Numbered from the stretch's first letter, positions 20,243 to 30,104 are shown. The stretch: 64,000 nt of DNA from Acidithiobacillus ferrianus (GCF_010378095.1 NZ_WNJL01000037.1:186001-250000); one strand, 5' to 3'. A program made the numbers and translations. The notes: generated by a model not told the origin, from the sequence alone.

Positions 20243-21112
20243 CTAGGCGGCGCCCTCGTCAGGATGGATTTCTTCTTCGCCCTGGCGCATCCGATGCCAG
20301 ACGCGCAGCGCCTGCACGGTTTCCGCCACATCGTGAACACGCACCACGCTGGCCCCGTGCTCCACGGCCCACAAGGCCGCGGCGACACTGCCCGCAACAC
20401 GCGCCGACGCCTCCTCCACACCAGACCACTCTCCAATCATGCGTTTACGAGAGAGACCCACCAACATCGGGAACCCTAAACCGGCGAAGGCATCGAGATG
20501 GCGCAGCACTCTGCGATTGGCCGCCAAATTTTTGGCAAACCCAAAGCCAGGGTCAATGAGCAATCGCTGCCGGGGAATACCTGCCGCGAGGCAGCACGCT
20601 ATCCGTTCGGACAGGAAGTCCCGGACCTCTGCCACCACGTCCGTGTAAGCGGTGTCCCTCTGCATATTCCGGGGGGTGCCCCGCATGTGCATCAAGCAGA
20701 CCGGAATATCCAGGTCCACGACCGTCCGCAAGGCCAGCGGGTCGCCGCGCAAGGCCGTCACGTCATTCATCAACCCCGCACCCAAGGACCAGGCGGCCCG
20801 CATAACGGCGGCTTTGCTGGTATCCACCGAAATAGGAAGCGGTACTTCAGCCGCTACCGCCTCAAGCACGGGCAACAGGCGGCGCAGTTCCTCTTTCAAG
20901 GTCACCTCTGGCGCGCCAGGTCGGGTCGATTCCGCCCCTATGTCGAGGATGGCCGCCCCTTCTGCCCACATTTTCTGGGCGCGTTTCAAGGCGGCATCCA
21001 CCGACAAGCAACGGCCACCGTCCGAAAACGAATCGGGGGTGACATTGAGCACCCCCATAACACAAGGGCGCCCGAGAACCAACGGGCGCCCGTTACAGTC
21101 CAGCGTCAGCAT
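20243..21112 (-). CDS. folP: Dihydropteroate synthase
   Basis: TIM-barrel enzyme of 289 residues joining para-aminobenzoate with dihydropterin pyrophosphate in folate synthesis; the target of sulfonamides. Signatures are Met-Gly-Val-Leu-Asn-Val-Thr-Pro-Asp-Ser-Phe-Ser-Asp-Gly-Gly and Asp-Ile-Gly-Ala-Glu-Ser-Thr-Arg-Pro-Gly, then Asp-Pro-Gly-Phe-Gly-Phe and a C-terminal Arg-Val-His-Asp. The ATG overlaps the ftsH stop as TGATG; a TTG one codon upstream is less likely. Confidence 0.96.
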   Translation of the reverse strand: MLTLDCNGRPLVLGRPCVMGVLNVTPDSFSDGGRCLSVDAALKRAQKMWAEGAAILDIGAESTRPGAPEVTLKEELRRLLPVLEAVAAEVPLPISVDTSKAAVMRAAWSLGAGLMNDVTALRGDPLALRTVVDLDIPVCLMHMRGTPRNMQRDTAYTDVVAEVRDFLSERIACCLAAGIPRQRLLIDPGFGFAKNLAANRRVLRHLDAFAGLGFPMLVGLSRKRMIGEWSGVEEASARVAGSVAAALWAVEHGASVVRVHDVAETVQALRVWHRMRQGEEEIHPDEGAA

Positions 21113-23040
21113 CAAACGGGACGTTCTCCCGGATTCAGGCCGGGCAACGGTTGGCCACCGAGATGGTCCGCCGTCGTGGCGTTGCCATTTCCGTCCGGCG
21201 TGGATGGATAACTCCCCGCCCCTTCCACCGGTGGCCGCGGGTCATGTCCCGACATGATGTCATTGACTTGTCCCGCATCCAGCGTTTCATATTTGAGCAA
21301 GGCACGGGCCATGGCTTCCACCTTGTCCCGGTTTTCCTCGATCAGCTTACGGGCGATCGCGTAACGCTCCTGAATGATGCTACGCACCTCCCCATCCACA
21401 GTTTGCGCCGTTTGCTCGGAGACGTTGCTGTGCTTGGTGATCTCTCGACCGAGAAAGACCTCTTCCTCTTTTTCACCGATCACCATAGGCCCGATGGTGG
21501 ACATGCCCCACTGCGTCACCATCCGTCGCGCCAAGTCCGTGGCCCGCTCAATATCGTTCCCCGCACCCGTCGTCATCTGGTTGAGGAAGACCTCTTCGGC
21601 GATGCGGCCACCCATGAGAATGGAGATATTGCTCAGGATCTCCTGACGCTCATAGTTGAAACGATCCTCCATCGGCAACTGCATGGTGAGACCCAGGGCC
21701 CGGCCGCGCGGGATGATGGTGACCTTATGCACTGGATCGGTGCCCGGCAGCAATCTGGCCACCACCGCATGGCCAGACTCATGGTAAGCCGTGGTTTCAC
21801 GCTGCTTGTCGCTCATGACCACCGACTTGCGCTCGGCGCCCATCATGACTTTGTCCTTGGCATCTTCAAAGTCGTGCATATCCACCAGACGCTTGCTTTT
21901 ACGTGCCGCCATCAGCGCGGCCTCGTTGACCAGGTTGGCCAGATCCGCGCCGGAGAAGCCGGGAGTACCCCGTGCGATGATCTTGGGGTCCACGTCCGGG
22001 GCAAGCGGCACCTTACGCATGTGGACTTGCAAAATCTGCTCACGACCGCGGATATCCGGCAATGGCACGGTCACCTGCCGGTCGAAGCGACCAGGCCGCA
22101 ACAACGCTGGATCCAGGACATCCGGGCGGTTGGTGGCAGCGACGACAATAATGCCCTCGGTACCCTCGAAACCGTCCATCTCGACCAGCAACTGGTTCAA
22201 GGTCTGCTCACGCTCATCGTTGCCACCACCCAAACCGGCGCCGCGTTGACGGCCCACCGCGTCGATTTCATCGATAAAAATGATACACGGGGCATGCTTC
22301 TTAGCCTGTTCGAACATATCACGTACCCGCGAGGCGCCGACACCAACGAACATTTCCACAAAATCAGACCCGGAGATGGAGAAGAAGGGCACCCGCGCCT
22401 CACCCGCGATGGCACGCGCCAGCAGGGTCTTACCGGAACCCGGTGAGCCCATGAGTAACACCCCTTTGGGAATCCGTCCGCCCAGGCGCTGGAATTTCTG
22501 CGGGTCACGCAAGAACTCCACGATCTCGGCGAGTTCCTCCTTGGCCTCTTCCACACCCGCCACATCGGCGAAGGTCACCTTGTTGTTCTCTTCCGTCAGC
22601 ATGCGCGCCTTGCTGCGGCCAAAGGTCATCGCCCCCCGGCCCCCCGCGCCGCCACCCCCCATCTGCCGCATGAAAAATATCCACACGCCGATCAGCAGCA
22701 ACATCGGGAACCAGGAAATCAGGATGGAAAGCAGTAGCGACTGCCCTTCCGGCGGCTTGACCGAGATTTTCACTCCGGCCGCCAACAACTGGGGCACGAG
22801 TTGGGTGTCATTCGCCGGCGTATAGACGTTGAACTGCTGCCCGGAATTCAGGCTGCCTTTGATGTGATTACCATTGATGGTGACATCCGCGACCTGGCCT
22901 TGCTTCACACTATTCACAAAGGCCGAAAAATCCATGGCCTGAGCTGGCGTAGAATTACCCGTATTGAGGTTCTGAAACACCAGCATCAGGATGACGCCGA
23001 TGGCCACCCACAACAGCACATTCTTCAAGATATTATTCAT
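21112..23040 (-). CDS. ftsH: ATP-dependent zinc metalloprotease FtsH
   Basis: Membrane-anchored AAA+ protease of 642 residues. Two N-terminal helices (about 5-23 and 98-118) flank a periplasmic domain; then comes a Gly-rich linker and the AAA domain with Walker A Gly-Ser-Pro-Gly-Ser-Gly-Lys-Thr, Walker B Ile-Ile-Phe-Ile-Asp-Glu-Ile-Asp and the second region of homology. The zinc site His-Glu-Ser-Gly-His is in the C-terminal protease domain. It degrades misfolded membrane proteins and regulators. Start at 23040 (Met-Asn-Asn) is preferred over an ATG five codons upstream; the ribosome-binding site is weak for both. Confidence 0.96.
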   Translation of the reverse strand: MNNILKNVLLWVAIGVILMLVFQNLNTGNSTPAQAMDFSAFVNSVKQGQVADVTINGNHIKGSLNSGQQFNVYTPANDTQLVPQLLAAGVKISVKPPEGQSLLLSILISWFPMLLLIGVWIFFMRQMGGGGAGGRGAMTFGRSKARMLTEENNKVTFADVAGVEEAKEELAEIVEFLRDPQKFQRLGGRIPKGVLLMGSPGSGKTLLARAIAGEARVPFFSISGSDFVEMFVGVGASRVRDMFEQAKKHAPCIIFIDEIDAVGRQRGAGLGGGNDEREQTLNQLLVEMDGFEGTEGIIVVAATNRPDVLDPALLRPGRFDRQVTVPLPDIRGREQILQVHMRKVPLAPDVDPKIIARGTPGFSGADLANLVNEAALMAARKSKRLVDMHDFEDAKDKVMMGAERKSVVMSDKQRETTAYHESGHAVVARLLPGTDPVHKVTIIPRGRALGLTMQLPMEDRFNYERQEILSNISILMGGRIAEEVFLNQMTTGAGNDIERATDLARRMVTQWGMSTIGPMVIGEKEEEVFLGREITKHSNVSEQTAQTVDGEVRSIIQERYAIARKLIEENRDKVEAMARALLKYETLDAGQVNDIMSGHDPRPPVEGAGSYPSTPDGNGNATTADHLGGQPLPGLNPGERPV

Positions 23041-23073
23041 TTCGCACACCCCCAAACGGGAGAATTTAGACTG

Positions 23074-23126
23074 ATTATAAGAACGACATATCCCAGGATG
23101 TTAGCCTTCTGCCGCGCAACTGACAA
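23074..23126 (-). promoter_or_regulatory. Candidate ftsH promoters
   Basis: Between tldD and ftsH the minus strand has TTGTCA (23126-23121), a 17-bp spacer and TAACAT (23103-23098). A perfect TATAAT at 23079-23074 lies closer to the gene but with no good -35 box. Either could start ftsH-folP-glmM transcription. Confidence 0.45.
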
Positions 23127-23137
23127 GGGCAAGTCAC

Positions 23138-24583
23138 CTAACCTTGCGTCCCGCCCACCGTCAAATCACGGATTCTCAGGGTTGGCTGACCCACGCCGAC
23201 GGGTACACTCTGCCCATCCTTACCGCAAATACCCACTCCTGTGTCTAATTGGAGGTCATTGCCAATCATTTCAACCCTGGTGAGCACATCGGGGCCGTTC
23301 CCGATCAGGGTGGCCCCCTTGACCGGCCGGGTTATTTTTCCATTTTCAATGAGATACGCCTCGGAAGCGGAAAAAACAAATTTGCCATTGGTGATGTCCA
23401 CCTGCCCTCCGCCGAAGTTGACGGCATAGAGCCCACGCTTGACACTGGCAATGATCTCTTGCGGATCGCGATCACCCGCCCGCATGTAGGTGTTGGTCAT
23501 ACGCGGCATCGGCAGGTGGGCGTAGGACTCACGGCGGCCATTGCCGGTCGAGCGGGTACCCGTCAGGCGCGCGTTGAGCGTATCTTGCAGATACCCCTTG
23601 AGAATGCCGTCCTCGATGAGCGTCGTGCACTGGGTGGGGGTGCCCTCATCATCCACATTGAGGCTGCCACGGCGACCCTCCAGGGTACCATCATCCACCA
23701 CCGTGACCCCCGGTGCCGCCACGCGCTGTCCGATCCTGCCGCTGAAGGCGCTCGTGCCCTTGCGGTTAAAATCACCCTCGAGACCGTGGCCAATGGCCTC
23801 ATGCAATAACACGCCCGGCCAGCCCGGCCCAAGGACCACGTCCATGCAGCCGGCGGGCGCGGCCTCCGCTTCCAGATTGATCAAGGCCTGACGCGCCGCT
23901 TCCCGGGCGAAATCCTCGGCCATGTCGCCTTGAAGAAGGCGCTGATAATCGTAACGACCGCCACCACCAGCACTTCCCTGCTCACGTCGCCCCCCCTGCT
24001 CGGCAATGACGGTGACATTGAGGCGCACCAGGGGGCGCACGTCGGCAACCATGCTCCCATCGAGACGCGCCACCAAAATGGCTTCGAAACGGGCACTAAG
24101 GCTGGCCATCACTTGCACGACGCGCGGGTCGCAGGCGCGCGCGGCCCGCTCCACCCGTTCCAGCAGGGCGATTTTCTCACCGTTGGAGATGGAACCCAAG
24201 GGGTCGACGGGCGGATAGAGCGCCAGCCCCTGACGCCGCTGCCAAACCAGTCCTTTCTCCCGCCCTGGCTGATGCACGATGGCGCGCGCCGCGTCCGCCG
24301 CAGTCAGCAGGGCCCCTACAGCAATTTCGTCCGAGTAGGCCAGGCCCTGGCGCTCGCCGCTCACGGCGCGCACCCCGACCCCCTGTTCGATGGCGTGACT
24401 GCCCGACTTCACGACCCCCTCTTCCAGGCTGAAGCCTTCGCTGCGACTGTACTGGAAATACAGATCGGCATCGTCCAAAGCCCGATGGGTAAGGCGGCCG
24501 AACACTCTTTCCAGCGCCCCTTCGCTAATTCCGCTGGGCGTAAAGAAGGTGGCGCGGGCAATTTCCAAGGCTGAGGCGGTCAT
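23138..24583 (-). CDS. tldD: Metalloprotease TldD
   Basis: TldD, 481 residues, is one half of the TldD/TldE zinc protease that trims modified peptides and degrades some antitoxins in other bacteria. The active-site metal motif [11 protein letters not shown] is present (HExxxH with downstream Glu), as is the C-terminal Gly-Gly-Thr-Gln-Gly end. Length equals the E. coli protein (481). It reads divergently from nrdA. No tldE/pmbA homologue is in the window. Confidence 0.95.
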   Translation of the reverse strand: MTASALEIARATFFTPSGISEGALERVFGRLTHRALDDADLYFQYSRSEGFSLEEGVVKSGSHAIEQGVGVRAVSGERQGLAYSDEIAVGALLTAADAARAIVHQPGREKGLVWQRRQGLALYPPVDPLGSISNGEKIALLERVERAARACDPRVVQVMASLSARFEAILVARLDGSMVADVRPLVRLNVTVIAEQGGRREQGSAGGGGRYDYQRLLQGDMAEDFAREAARQALINLEAEAAPAGCMDVVLGPGWPGVLLHEAIGHGLEGDFNRKGTSAFSGRIGQRVAAPGVTVVDDGTLEGRRGSLNVDDEGTPTQCTTLIEDGILKGYLQDTLNARLTGTRSTGNGRRESYAHLPMPRMTNTYMRAGDRDPQEIIASVKRGLYAVNFGGGQVDITNGKFVFSASEAYLIENGKITRPVKGATLIGNGPDVLTRVEMIGNDLQLDTGVGICGKDGQSVPVGVGQPTLRIRDLTVGGTQG

Positions 24584-24802
24584 GGTGATCCTTCCTGACA
24601 GATGATGCGCTCAGTATGCGCCCAAGAGCAGGCTTAGAACAAGTCCAAACCCATTTTGGCGCGCCCGGGCATCCGGCCCCCCCCCGGGAATATCGGAAAA
24701 CCACGGCGGCGAACCCATGGCCGCGGTATTTAATAATGGTGTTCTCAATGATACGGTTGCACGGTTATCCACACCCTCTTCCAGGTTTGTGCCCGGGATT
24801 AT
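24584..24802. other. Intergenic region between tldD and the nrdA promoter
   Basis: About 220 bases before the nrdA control region. I see no gene and no RNA; a run of ten C residues (24679-24688 area) and short A+T-rich patches are the only notable features. The tldD promoter should lie here but no clear hexamer pair was found. Confidence 0.5.
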
Positions 24803-24818
24803 GCACAAGATATAGTTG
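24803..24818 (+). promoter_or_regulatory. NrdR box 1 (candidate)
   Basis: GCACAAGATATAGTTG matches the NrdR consensus ACACTATATATAGTGT at 11 of 16 positions, including the central ATATAG. It overlaps the -35 element of the nrdA promoter. Its start is 31 bp, three helical turns, from box 2, the spacing typical of tandem NrdR sites. Confidence 0.75.
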
Positions 24819-24843
24819 ACATAGGCAAAGAGGGGGCTATATT
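24816..24843 (+). promoter_or_regulatory. Sigma-70-type nrdAB promoter
   Basis: A consensus -35 TTGACA (24816-24821), a 16-bp spacer, and TATATT (24838-24843) as -10. Both hexamers are covered by NrdR-like boxes, so repression by NrdR-(d)ATP when deoxynucleotides are plentiful is the natural reading. Transcription would start about 105 bases before the nrdA ATG. Confidence 0.75.
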
Positions 24844-24849
24844 TAGTGG
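24834..24849 (+). promoter_or_regulatory. NrdR box 2 (candidate)
   Basis: GGGCTATATTTAGTGG matches the NrdR consensus at 11 of 16 positions with a nearly perfect core (CTATATTTAGTG). It lies over the -10 element of the nrdA promoter, 31 bp start-to-start from box 1. Confidence 0.78.
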
Positions 24850-24955
24850 TCATAGGCCATGCAGTCCGATGATGCACCCGGCCGTGAGTGTCTTTTCAGA
24901 GAATGCCCAATCGCACCGTCGTTTGCGTTCACCATGCCCAGATCTGGAGTCATCT

Positions 24956-27802
24956 ATGCCCAATCCCGCCGCTCAGACCATGATCAGCAATCCTGCCTAC
25001 GACCCTTCCGAAGCCAGTCATTATAAGGTTATTCGCCGCAACAACACGATGGTCGGCTTTGACGCCAGCAAAATCCACATTGCCATGACAAAAGCCTTCC
25101 TCGCCGTGGAAGGCGGCGGCGGGGCGGCGAGCGCGCGCGTTCGTGACCTTGTCAGCCGCTTGACGGCGCAGGTGATCGAGGCACTGAAACGACGTCAGCC
25201 GGGGGGCGGCACCTTTCACATCGAAGACATCCAAGATCAGGTGGAACTGGCCCTGATGCGCGCGGGTGAGCACGAGGTGGCGCGAGCCTACGTGCTTTAC
25301 CGGGAAGAGCGGGCGCGGGAACGTCGGCAACAGGCTGCGGTAACATCCAGCACGGCGTCCGCCATCGCCGTCTGTTATGCCGATGGCGGTCAGCGGGCAC
25401 TGGACATGGCGCGGCTGCGCGCCGTCATCGAAGAGGCCTGTGGCGGGCTGGGGACCGCGGTCTCGGTAGATGCGATCCTCGGCAACACCGTCAAAAATCT
25501 CTACGACGGCATCAGCGAGGATGAACTGTTCCAGGCGCCCATCCTCGCCAGCCGCGTTCTCATAGAACAGGACCCGGCCTACGCCTACGCGACCGCGCGC
25601 TTGCTCCTCGACCGCGTGCGTCGGGAAGTGCTCGGCGAGCCCGCAACGCAGGCGGAGATGGCGACGCGTTATCCCGAGTACTTCCGCGATTATCTACAAA
25701 CCGGTATCCAGAATGAACGCCTTGATCCGCGTTTGGCGCAATTTGACCTGGAACGCATCACGGCTGCCCTCCGGCCGGAACGGGATCTTCAATTCCAGTA
25801 TCTGGGCCTGCAAATCCTCTATGACCGTTATTTCCTGCATGTGCGGGAACGCCGGATTGAATTGCCGCAGGCTTTCTGGATGCGCGTGGCCATGGGGCTG
25901 GCCGTAGAAGAAATCGACCGCGAAACCCACGCCATCGCCTTTTATGAGGTGCTGTCCAGCTTCGACTTCGTCAGTTCGACGCCCACGCTATTCAACGCCG
26001 GAACACTGCGGCCGCAATTATCCAGTTGTTTCCTGACCACGGTGGGCGACGATCTCGATGACATCTATGAGGCCATCAAGGAGAACGCCATGCTCTCCAA
26101 GTTCAGCGGCGGCCTGGGGAATGACTGGACGCCGGTACGTGCGATGGGTGCTTACATCAAGGGGACCAACGGCAAATCCCAAGGGGTGGTACCCTTCCTC
26201 AAGGTGGTCAATGATACCGCGGTGGCGGTCAACCAGGGGGGTAAGCGCAAGGGGGCGGTCTGCGCCTATCTGGAAACCTGGCACATGGATATCGAGGAAT
26301 TTCTCGAACTGCGTAAAAATACCGGCGACGACCGCCGCCGCACCCACGACATGAATACCGCCAACTGGATTCCCGATCTCTTCATGGAACGTGTGGAAAG
26401 CAACGCGATGTGGACGCTGTTCAGTCCCAACGAAACGCCGGATTTGCATGACCTCACCGGGTCGGCCTTCCGGGAGCGCTATGCGCACTATGAGCGCATG
26501 GCGGATGCGGGTGAAATGGAGATCTTCAAGCGGATGCCCGCCATTCAACTCTGGCGCAAGATGCTGACCATGCTCTTCGAGACCGGGCATCCGTGGGTCA
26601 CCTTCAAGGACCCTTGCAATCTGCGCAGCCCGCAGCAGCATACCGGGACGGTGCACAGTTCCAACCTCTGCACCGAAATCACCCTTAACACCAGCGCCAA
26701 GGAAATTGCGGTCTGCAATCTGGGATCGGTCAACCTGGTGTCGCATCTGCGCGCGACGGCCGCCCCGGAAACCGGGACACTGCGAGAGGACAGCACGCCG
26801 GAAGAGTTGCTGGCCCTGATCGACTCCGAGAAGCTGGGACATACCATCCGGGTAGCCATGCGGATGCTGGACAACGTCATCGACATGAACTACTACGCCG
26901 TTGCCAAGGCGCGTAACAGCAATATGCGCCACCGGCCGGTGGGGCTGGGCCTGATGGGCTTCTCGGACGCCCTGTTGCGCATGCGGATTCCCTACGCCTC
27001 AGCCGCCGCTGTCGCCTTCGCCGATGTCAGTCAGGAGATCATCTCCTATCACGCCATCGACGCCTCGGCGGATCTGGCCCGGGAGCGGGGGAGTTACCAG
27101 AGTTTTCCGGGCTCCCTGTGGAGTGAGGGCATCCTGCCCATCGACAGCATCGAACTACTGGCGGGTAGTCGTGAACAGGGCGTCGACGTAGACCGCAGTC
27201 AACGCCTGGACTGGGCCGCGCTGCGTAACAAGGTACGGGGCGGGATGCGCAACAGCAATTGTCTGGCCATTGCTCCGACCGCCACGATTTCCAACATCGT
27301 CGGTGTCAGTCAGGGGATCGAACCGATCTACCAGAATCTCTATGTCAAATCCAACCTGTCCGGCGAGTTCACGGTGGTGAACAGCTATCTGGTTCACGAC
27401 CTGAAACGCCTGGGACTCTGGGATGAGGTCATGGTCGACGATCTCAAATATTTCGACGGCTCGGTCATGCCCCTCGACCGGATTCCGGTCAGCATCAAAC
27501 CTCTGTACGCCAACGCTTTCGAGACCGATCCGGAATGGCTGGTGGAAGCGGCGGCACGGCGACAGAAATGGCTGGATCAGGCCCAAAGTCTGAACCTCTA
27601 TTTTGGACAACCTTCCGGCAAGAAAATTGACGAGATCTACCGGTTGGCCTGGCGTCGTGGCCTGAAGACGACCTACTACCTGCGTTCACTGGGGGCCACC
27701 GCGGCGGAAAAATCCACGGTGCAGACGAATACGCTCAACGCCGTATCGGGGCAACTCAAGGTCTGTGCGATCGACGACCCGACCTGTGAGGCCTGTCAGT
27801 AA
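24956..27802 (+). CDS. nrdA: Ribonucleotide reductase class I, alpha subunit
   Basis: Catalytic subunit of 948 residues that reduces ribonucleoside diphosphates. An N-terminal ATP-cone (about residues 20-110, beginning Lys-Val-Ile-Arg-Arg-Asn) gives allosteric control. The barrel holds the active-site cysteine in Ser-Asn-Leu-Cys-Thr-Glu-Ile and the substrate motifs Phe-Asn-Ala-Gly-Thr and Asn-Ser-Asn. The flexible C-terminus ends with the redox pair Cys944-x-x-Cys947. The ATG at 24956 has GGAG 7 bases upstream; the frame is open further but without a ribosome-binding site. nrdB follows 72 bases later, so they form one operon. Overall character is close to the chlamydial-type NrdA. Confidence 0.96.
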   Translation: MPNPAAQTMISNPAYDPSEASHYKVIRRNNTMVGFDASKIHIAMTKAFLAVEGGGGAASARVRDLVSRLTAQVIEALKRRQPGGGTFHIEDIQDQVELALMRAGEHEVARAYVLYREERARERRQQAAVTSSTASAIAVCYADGGQRALDMARLRAVIEEACGGLGTAVSVDAILGNTVKNLYDGISEDELFQAPILASRVLIEQDPAYAYATARLLLDRVRREVLGEPATQAEMATRYPEYFRDYLQTGIQNERLDPRLAQFDLERITAALRPERDLQFQYLGLQILYDRYFLHVRERRIELPQAFWMRVAMGLAVEEIDRETHAIAFYEVLSSFDFVSSTPTLFNAGTLRPQLSSCFLTTVGDDLDDIYEAIKENAMLSKFSGGLGNDWTPVRAMGAYIKGTNGKSQGVVPFLKVVNDTAVAVNQGGKRKGAVCAYLETWHMDIEEFLELRKNTGDDRRRTHDMNTANWIPDLFMERVESNAMWTLFSPNETPDLHDLTGSAFRERYAHYERMADAGEMEIFKRMPAIQLWRKMLTMLFETGHPWVTFKDPCNLRSPQQHTGTVHSSNLCTEITLNTSAKEIAVCNLGSVNLVSHLRATAAPETGTLREDSTPEELLALIDSEKLGHTIRVAMRMLDNVIDMNYYAVAKARNSNMRHRPVGLGLMGFSDALLRMRIPYASAAAVAFADVSQEIISYHAIDASADLARERGSYQSFPGSLWSEGILPIDSIELLAGSREQGVDVDRSQRLDWAALRNKVRGGMRNSNCLAIAPTATISNIVGVSQGIEPIYQNLYVKSNLSGEFTVVNSYLVHDLKRLGLWDEVMVDDLKYFDGSVMPLDRIPVSIKPLYANAFETDPEWLVEAAARRQKWLDQAQSLNLYFGQPSGKKIDEIYRLAWRRGLKTTYYLRSLGATAAEKSTVQTNTLNAVSGQLKVCAIDDPTCEACQ

Positions 27803-27874
27803 CACGGTCCATAGCGCATCACCGCGCTGGCGGGTCGACAGACCACGCCGCGCCCGGTACAAAAGGAAGCGATC

Positions 27875-28999
27875 ATGTTAAACTTTGAAGAAAACCTTCG
27901 CAAAGAATCTGTATTGAATGGACGTTTTTCTATGAGTCAAAACCAGGCGGCAGGGATCGGCAGTACGGAGACAAGCGGTTTCGAACGCGTGCGCGCCGAA
28001 GACAAGCGCATCATCAACGGCCACGCCGACGTCAACCAACTGGTGCCCTTCAAATATCAATGGGCCTGGGACAAATACCTCGCCGCCTGCGCCAACCACT
28101 GGATGCCGCAGGAAATCCAGATGTCCCGGGACATCGCCCTGTGGAAGGATCCCAAGGGACTGACCGAGGACGAGCGGCGTATCGTGAAGCGCAATCTGGG
28201 CTTTTTTGTGACGGCGGACAGCCTGGCGGCCAACAACATCGTGCTCGGCACCTATCGTCATATCACCGCCCCGGAATGTCGCCAGTATATGCTGCGCCAG
28301 GCCTTTGAAGAGGCCATTCATACCCACGCCTATCAGTACATTGTCGAATCCATCGGCCTCGATGAGGGCGAGATATTCAACATGTACCATGAGGTGCCAT
28401 CGGTACGGGATAAAGATCAGTTTCTGATGCCCTTTATCGACATTCTGGCGGACCCCCACTTCAAAACCGGCACCCTGGAAAATGACCAGAAATTATTACG
28501 CTCGCTGATCGTGTTTGCGGCGATTATGGAAGGCACCTTTTTCTATGTGGGTTTCAGCCAGATTCTGGCGATGGGTCGGCAGAACAAAATGGTGGGCGCG
28601 GCGGAACAGTATCAGTACATCCTGCGCGATGAATCCATGCACTGCAATTTCGGTATCGATATGGTCAACCAGATCAAGGTGGAAAACCCGCAGCTCTGGA
28701 CGGAGGTTTTCCAGCAGGAAATCATCGACCTGATCCGCCGTGGCGTAGAGCTGGAATGTGCTTACGCCGACGATACCATGCCCCGCGGCGTGCTCGGACT
28801 GAATGCGCCGGTCTTCAGGGAATACGTCCAATATATCGGCAATCGCCGTCTGGTGCAGCTCGGTTTGCCGCAGCAATATCCGGGCGTACAGAATCCTTTC
28901 CCATGGATGAGCGAAATGATGGATCTCAAGAAAGAGAAGAACTTTTTTGAGACGCGGGTCACCGAATACCAGACCGGCGGGGCGCTGAACTGGGAATAA
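27875..28999 (+). CDS. nrdB: Ribonucleotide reductase class I, beta subunit
   Basis: Radical-generating subunit of 374 residues. Metal ligands can be placed: Asp115 (Thr-Ala-Asp-Ser-Leu), Glu146 and His149 (Glu-Glu-Ala-Ile-His), a Glu in Ile-Met-Glu-Gly-Thr-Phe, and Glu/His in Leu-Arg-Asp-Glu-Ser-Met-His. The radical tyrosine is Tyr153, seven residues after Glu146. The backbone closely resembles the chlamydial class Ic protein as I recall it, but that protein has Glu and Phe at positions 115 and 153. This one should therefore use an ordinary metal-tyrosyl radical. AAGGAAG precedes the ATG. Confidence 0.95.
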   Translation: MLNFEENLRKESVLNGRFSMSQNQAAGIGSTETSGFERVRAEDKRIINGHADVNQLVPFKYQWAWDKYLAACANHWMPQEIQMSRDIALWKDPKGLTEDERRIVKRNLGFFVTADSLAANNIVLGTYRHITAPECRQYMLRQAFEEAIHTHAYQYIVESIGLDEGEIFNMYHEVPSVRDKDQFLMPFIDILADPHFKTGTLENDQKLLRSLIVFAAIMEGTFFYVGFSQILAMGRQNKMVGAAEQYQYILRDESMHCNFGIDMVNQIKVENPQLWTEVFQQEIIDLIRRGVELECAYADDTMPRGVLGLNAPVFREYVQYIGNRRLVQLGLPQQYPGVQNPFPWMSEMMDLKKEKNFFETRVTEYQTGGALNWE

Positions 29000-29047
29000 G
29001 CGGGCGGCCCCGTTGGACGACACATTAAAGTGAGATCAAGCGAGACC

Positions 29048-29076
29048 AGGCAGCCAAACGTAGGCTGCCTATTTTT
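29048..29076 (+). terminator. Rho-independent terminator of nrdAB
   Basis: AGGCAGCC (29048-29055) pairs with GGCTGCCT (29063-29070), an 8-bp G+C-rich stem with a 7-base loop, followed by ATTTTTG. It lies about 50 bases after the nrdB stop and marks the left edge of conserved backbone. Confidence 0.9.
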
Positions 29077-29443
29077 GTGTAGTGATGCCAAAAGATAAAA
29101 ACCTCGGCTCGCGTGTAATGTCCAAACCATAATTCGAATGTCCACAGTGCAGCGTGAGCGATCGTCCAGTGGACTGACCATCATGTTCTCAAAATTCGTC
29201 ACCATGGCTCGAAACCGTATCCGTCTTTTGAGAACGGTTTTCGAGAATTGCAACCCTTTGATTTAATGTGCAACAATCACCGCCATCTGAAGACTCTCGA
29301 AAACGGTTATTTGTGAGAGGCCGTCACAGCGACCGTTGGAACGGGCAGGGTCGGACACAGAAAGATAAAGGGGCTGATGCACGCTTCACGCCGCCGAATC
29401 AGGGCCGCATGTGTCCATCCATCCAGCGTCGATAAAACCTTCG
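29077..29443. other. Intergenic region at the left edge of the accessory island
   Basis: No convincing gene in about 370 bases. It contains the inverted-repeat cluster at 29185-29306 described separately. Base composition changes here from uniform G+C-rich backbone to mixed. I could not find a copy of the tRNA 3' end that borders the right side of the island. Confidence 0.5.
29185..29306. repeat. Cluster of nested inverted repeats
   Basis: GTTCTCAAAA (29185-29194) is repeated as its exact complement TTTTGAGAAC (29226-29235). Between and beyond lie CTCGAAACCGT, then ACGGTTTTCGAG in opposite orientation, then CTCGAAAACGGTT near 29294. Three related 11-13-base elements in about 100 bp, with no coding potential, resemble a recombinase or regulator binding region or the end of a lost mobile element. 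Which of these is true cannot be told from sequence alone. Confidence 0.5.
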
Positions 29444-29647
29444 TTAACGGTGCACCAGGTTTCCCAATATTCCCATGACAAAGACCAGCAACACCCAGAT
29501 CCATCCCCAGGGCCACAGACTGCGTTTCAGAGCTATTTTCCAACGTGCCCGATAAACTAGCAGGTAAATGAAAGCCACCAGCACCCAGGAGAAAGTGAGG
29601 CGTCCCAGAAGATCACCGAAAACATAAGGCGTAACACTCATGACCAT
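29444..29647 (-). CDS. Small membrane protein, hypothetical
   Basis: Sixty-seven residues with two hydrophobic segments (about 15-33 and 46-63) separated by a short basic loop (Arg-Ala-Arg-Trp-Lys-Ile-Ala-Leu-Lys-Arg). I do not recognise a family. It starts ATG 19 bases after the immunity-like gene and on the same strand, so it may belong to the same unit. Gene reality is supported by its hydrophobic pattern and by lying in an otherwise gene-free stretch, but it is short. Confidence 0.5.
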   Translation of the reverse strand: MVMSVTPYVFGDLLGRLTFSWVLVAFIYLLVYRARWKIALKRSLWPWGWIWVLLVFVMGILGNLVHR

Positions 29648-29666
29648 TCGCCAGGGTTGGCACTTT

Positions 29667-30104
29667 TTATGCCATCAATCCAGAGCGCACCAGGACGCCT
29701 CGCTTTGTCCGTTTCTCCTGTAAGATCAATCCAGGCAATCCAATTTTGTCGAGAAAAAGAATGATCATCTTGTCGTCATAATCGGGGTCGTTCATATCCG
29801 GCCACTCATCGTCCAGGCATTTCAGTATGACCCCCTTGTCTACGTGCCAAATCGTGAACTTGTCGGTATAGGAGTCATCGAAGACGATCCTTCCCTCGCT
29901 GAGCAGGCGGTCGATAATGGCAAGCATCAACGCTTTTTTTTCTGACCGACTGACTGGCGCGCCTTTGCTGTCCACCTTGACATGATCGACATCCTGCCAT
30001 ATGTGGTAAAGTAGAAGCGAGAACCAGGTATTGAAACCGTAGGAACAGGCTTGTTCCCATGTCTCCAACGAATCGTCCTGTCTGATGAACTCTTCTATAT
30101 CCAA
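29667..30104 (-). CDS. DUF596-like protein, probable immunity protein
   Basis: An acidic soluble protein of 145 residues, rich in Asp/Glu and aromatic residues. The pattern (Lys-Lys-Ala-Leu-Met-Leu...Leu-Leu-Ser-Glu-Gly-Arg-Ile, then Trp-Pro and Asp-rich stretch) resembles the DUF596 family as I remember it. I set the start at TTG 30104, just 4 bases after the stop of the upstream fragment and with GAGGT at good spacing; an ATG at 30167 would overlap that fragment. A small acidic protein directly after a glycine-rich C-terminal fragment is the usual layout of polymorphic toxin and immunity genes. Its function is inferred only from that layout. Confidence 0.55.
   Translation of the reverse strand: MDIEEFIRQDDSLETWEQACSYGFNTWFSLLLYHIWQDVDHVKVDSKGAPVSRSEKKALMLAIIDRLLSEGRIVFDDSYTDKFTIWHVDKGVILKCLDDEWPDMNDPDYDDKMIILFLDKIGLPGLILQEKRTKRGVLVRSGLMA

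Noticed and set aside
18766..20559. A 597-codon open frame on the plus strand across glmM and folP
   Set aside because: It is antisense to two clear genes, has no family likeness, and its composition is the mirror of G+C-rich third positions.
21151..22446. A 431-codon open frame opposite ftsH
   Set aside because: Antisense shadow of a highly conserved gene; no ribosome-binding site or recognisable motif.
27875..28999. NrdB as a class Ic (Mn/Fe, radical-tyrosine-free) subunit
   Set aside because: The backbone suggested it, but Tyr153 and Asp115 are the canonical residues.
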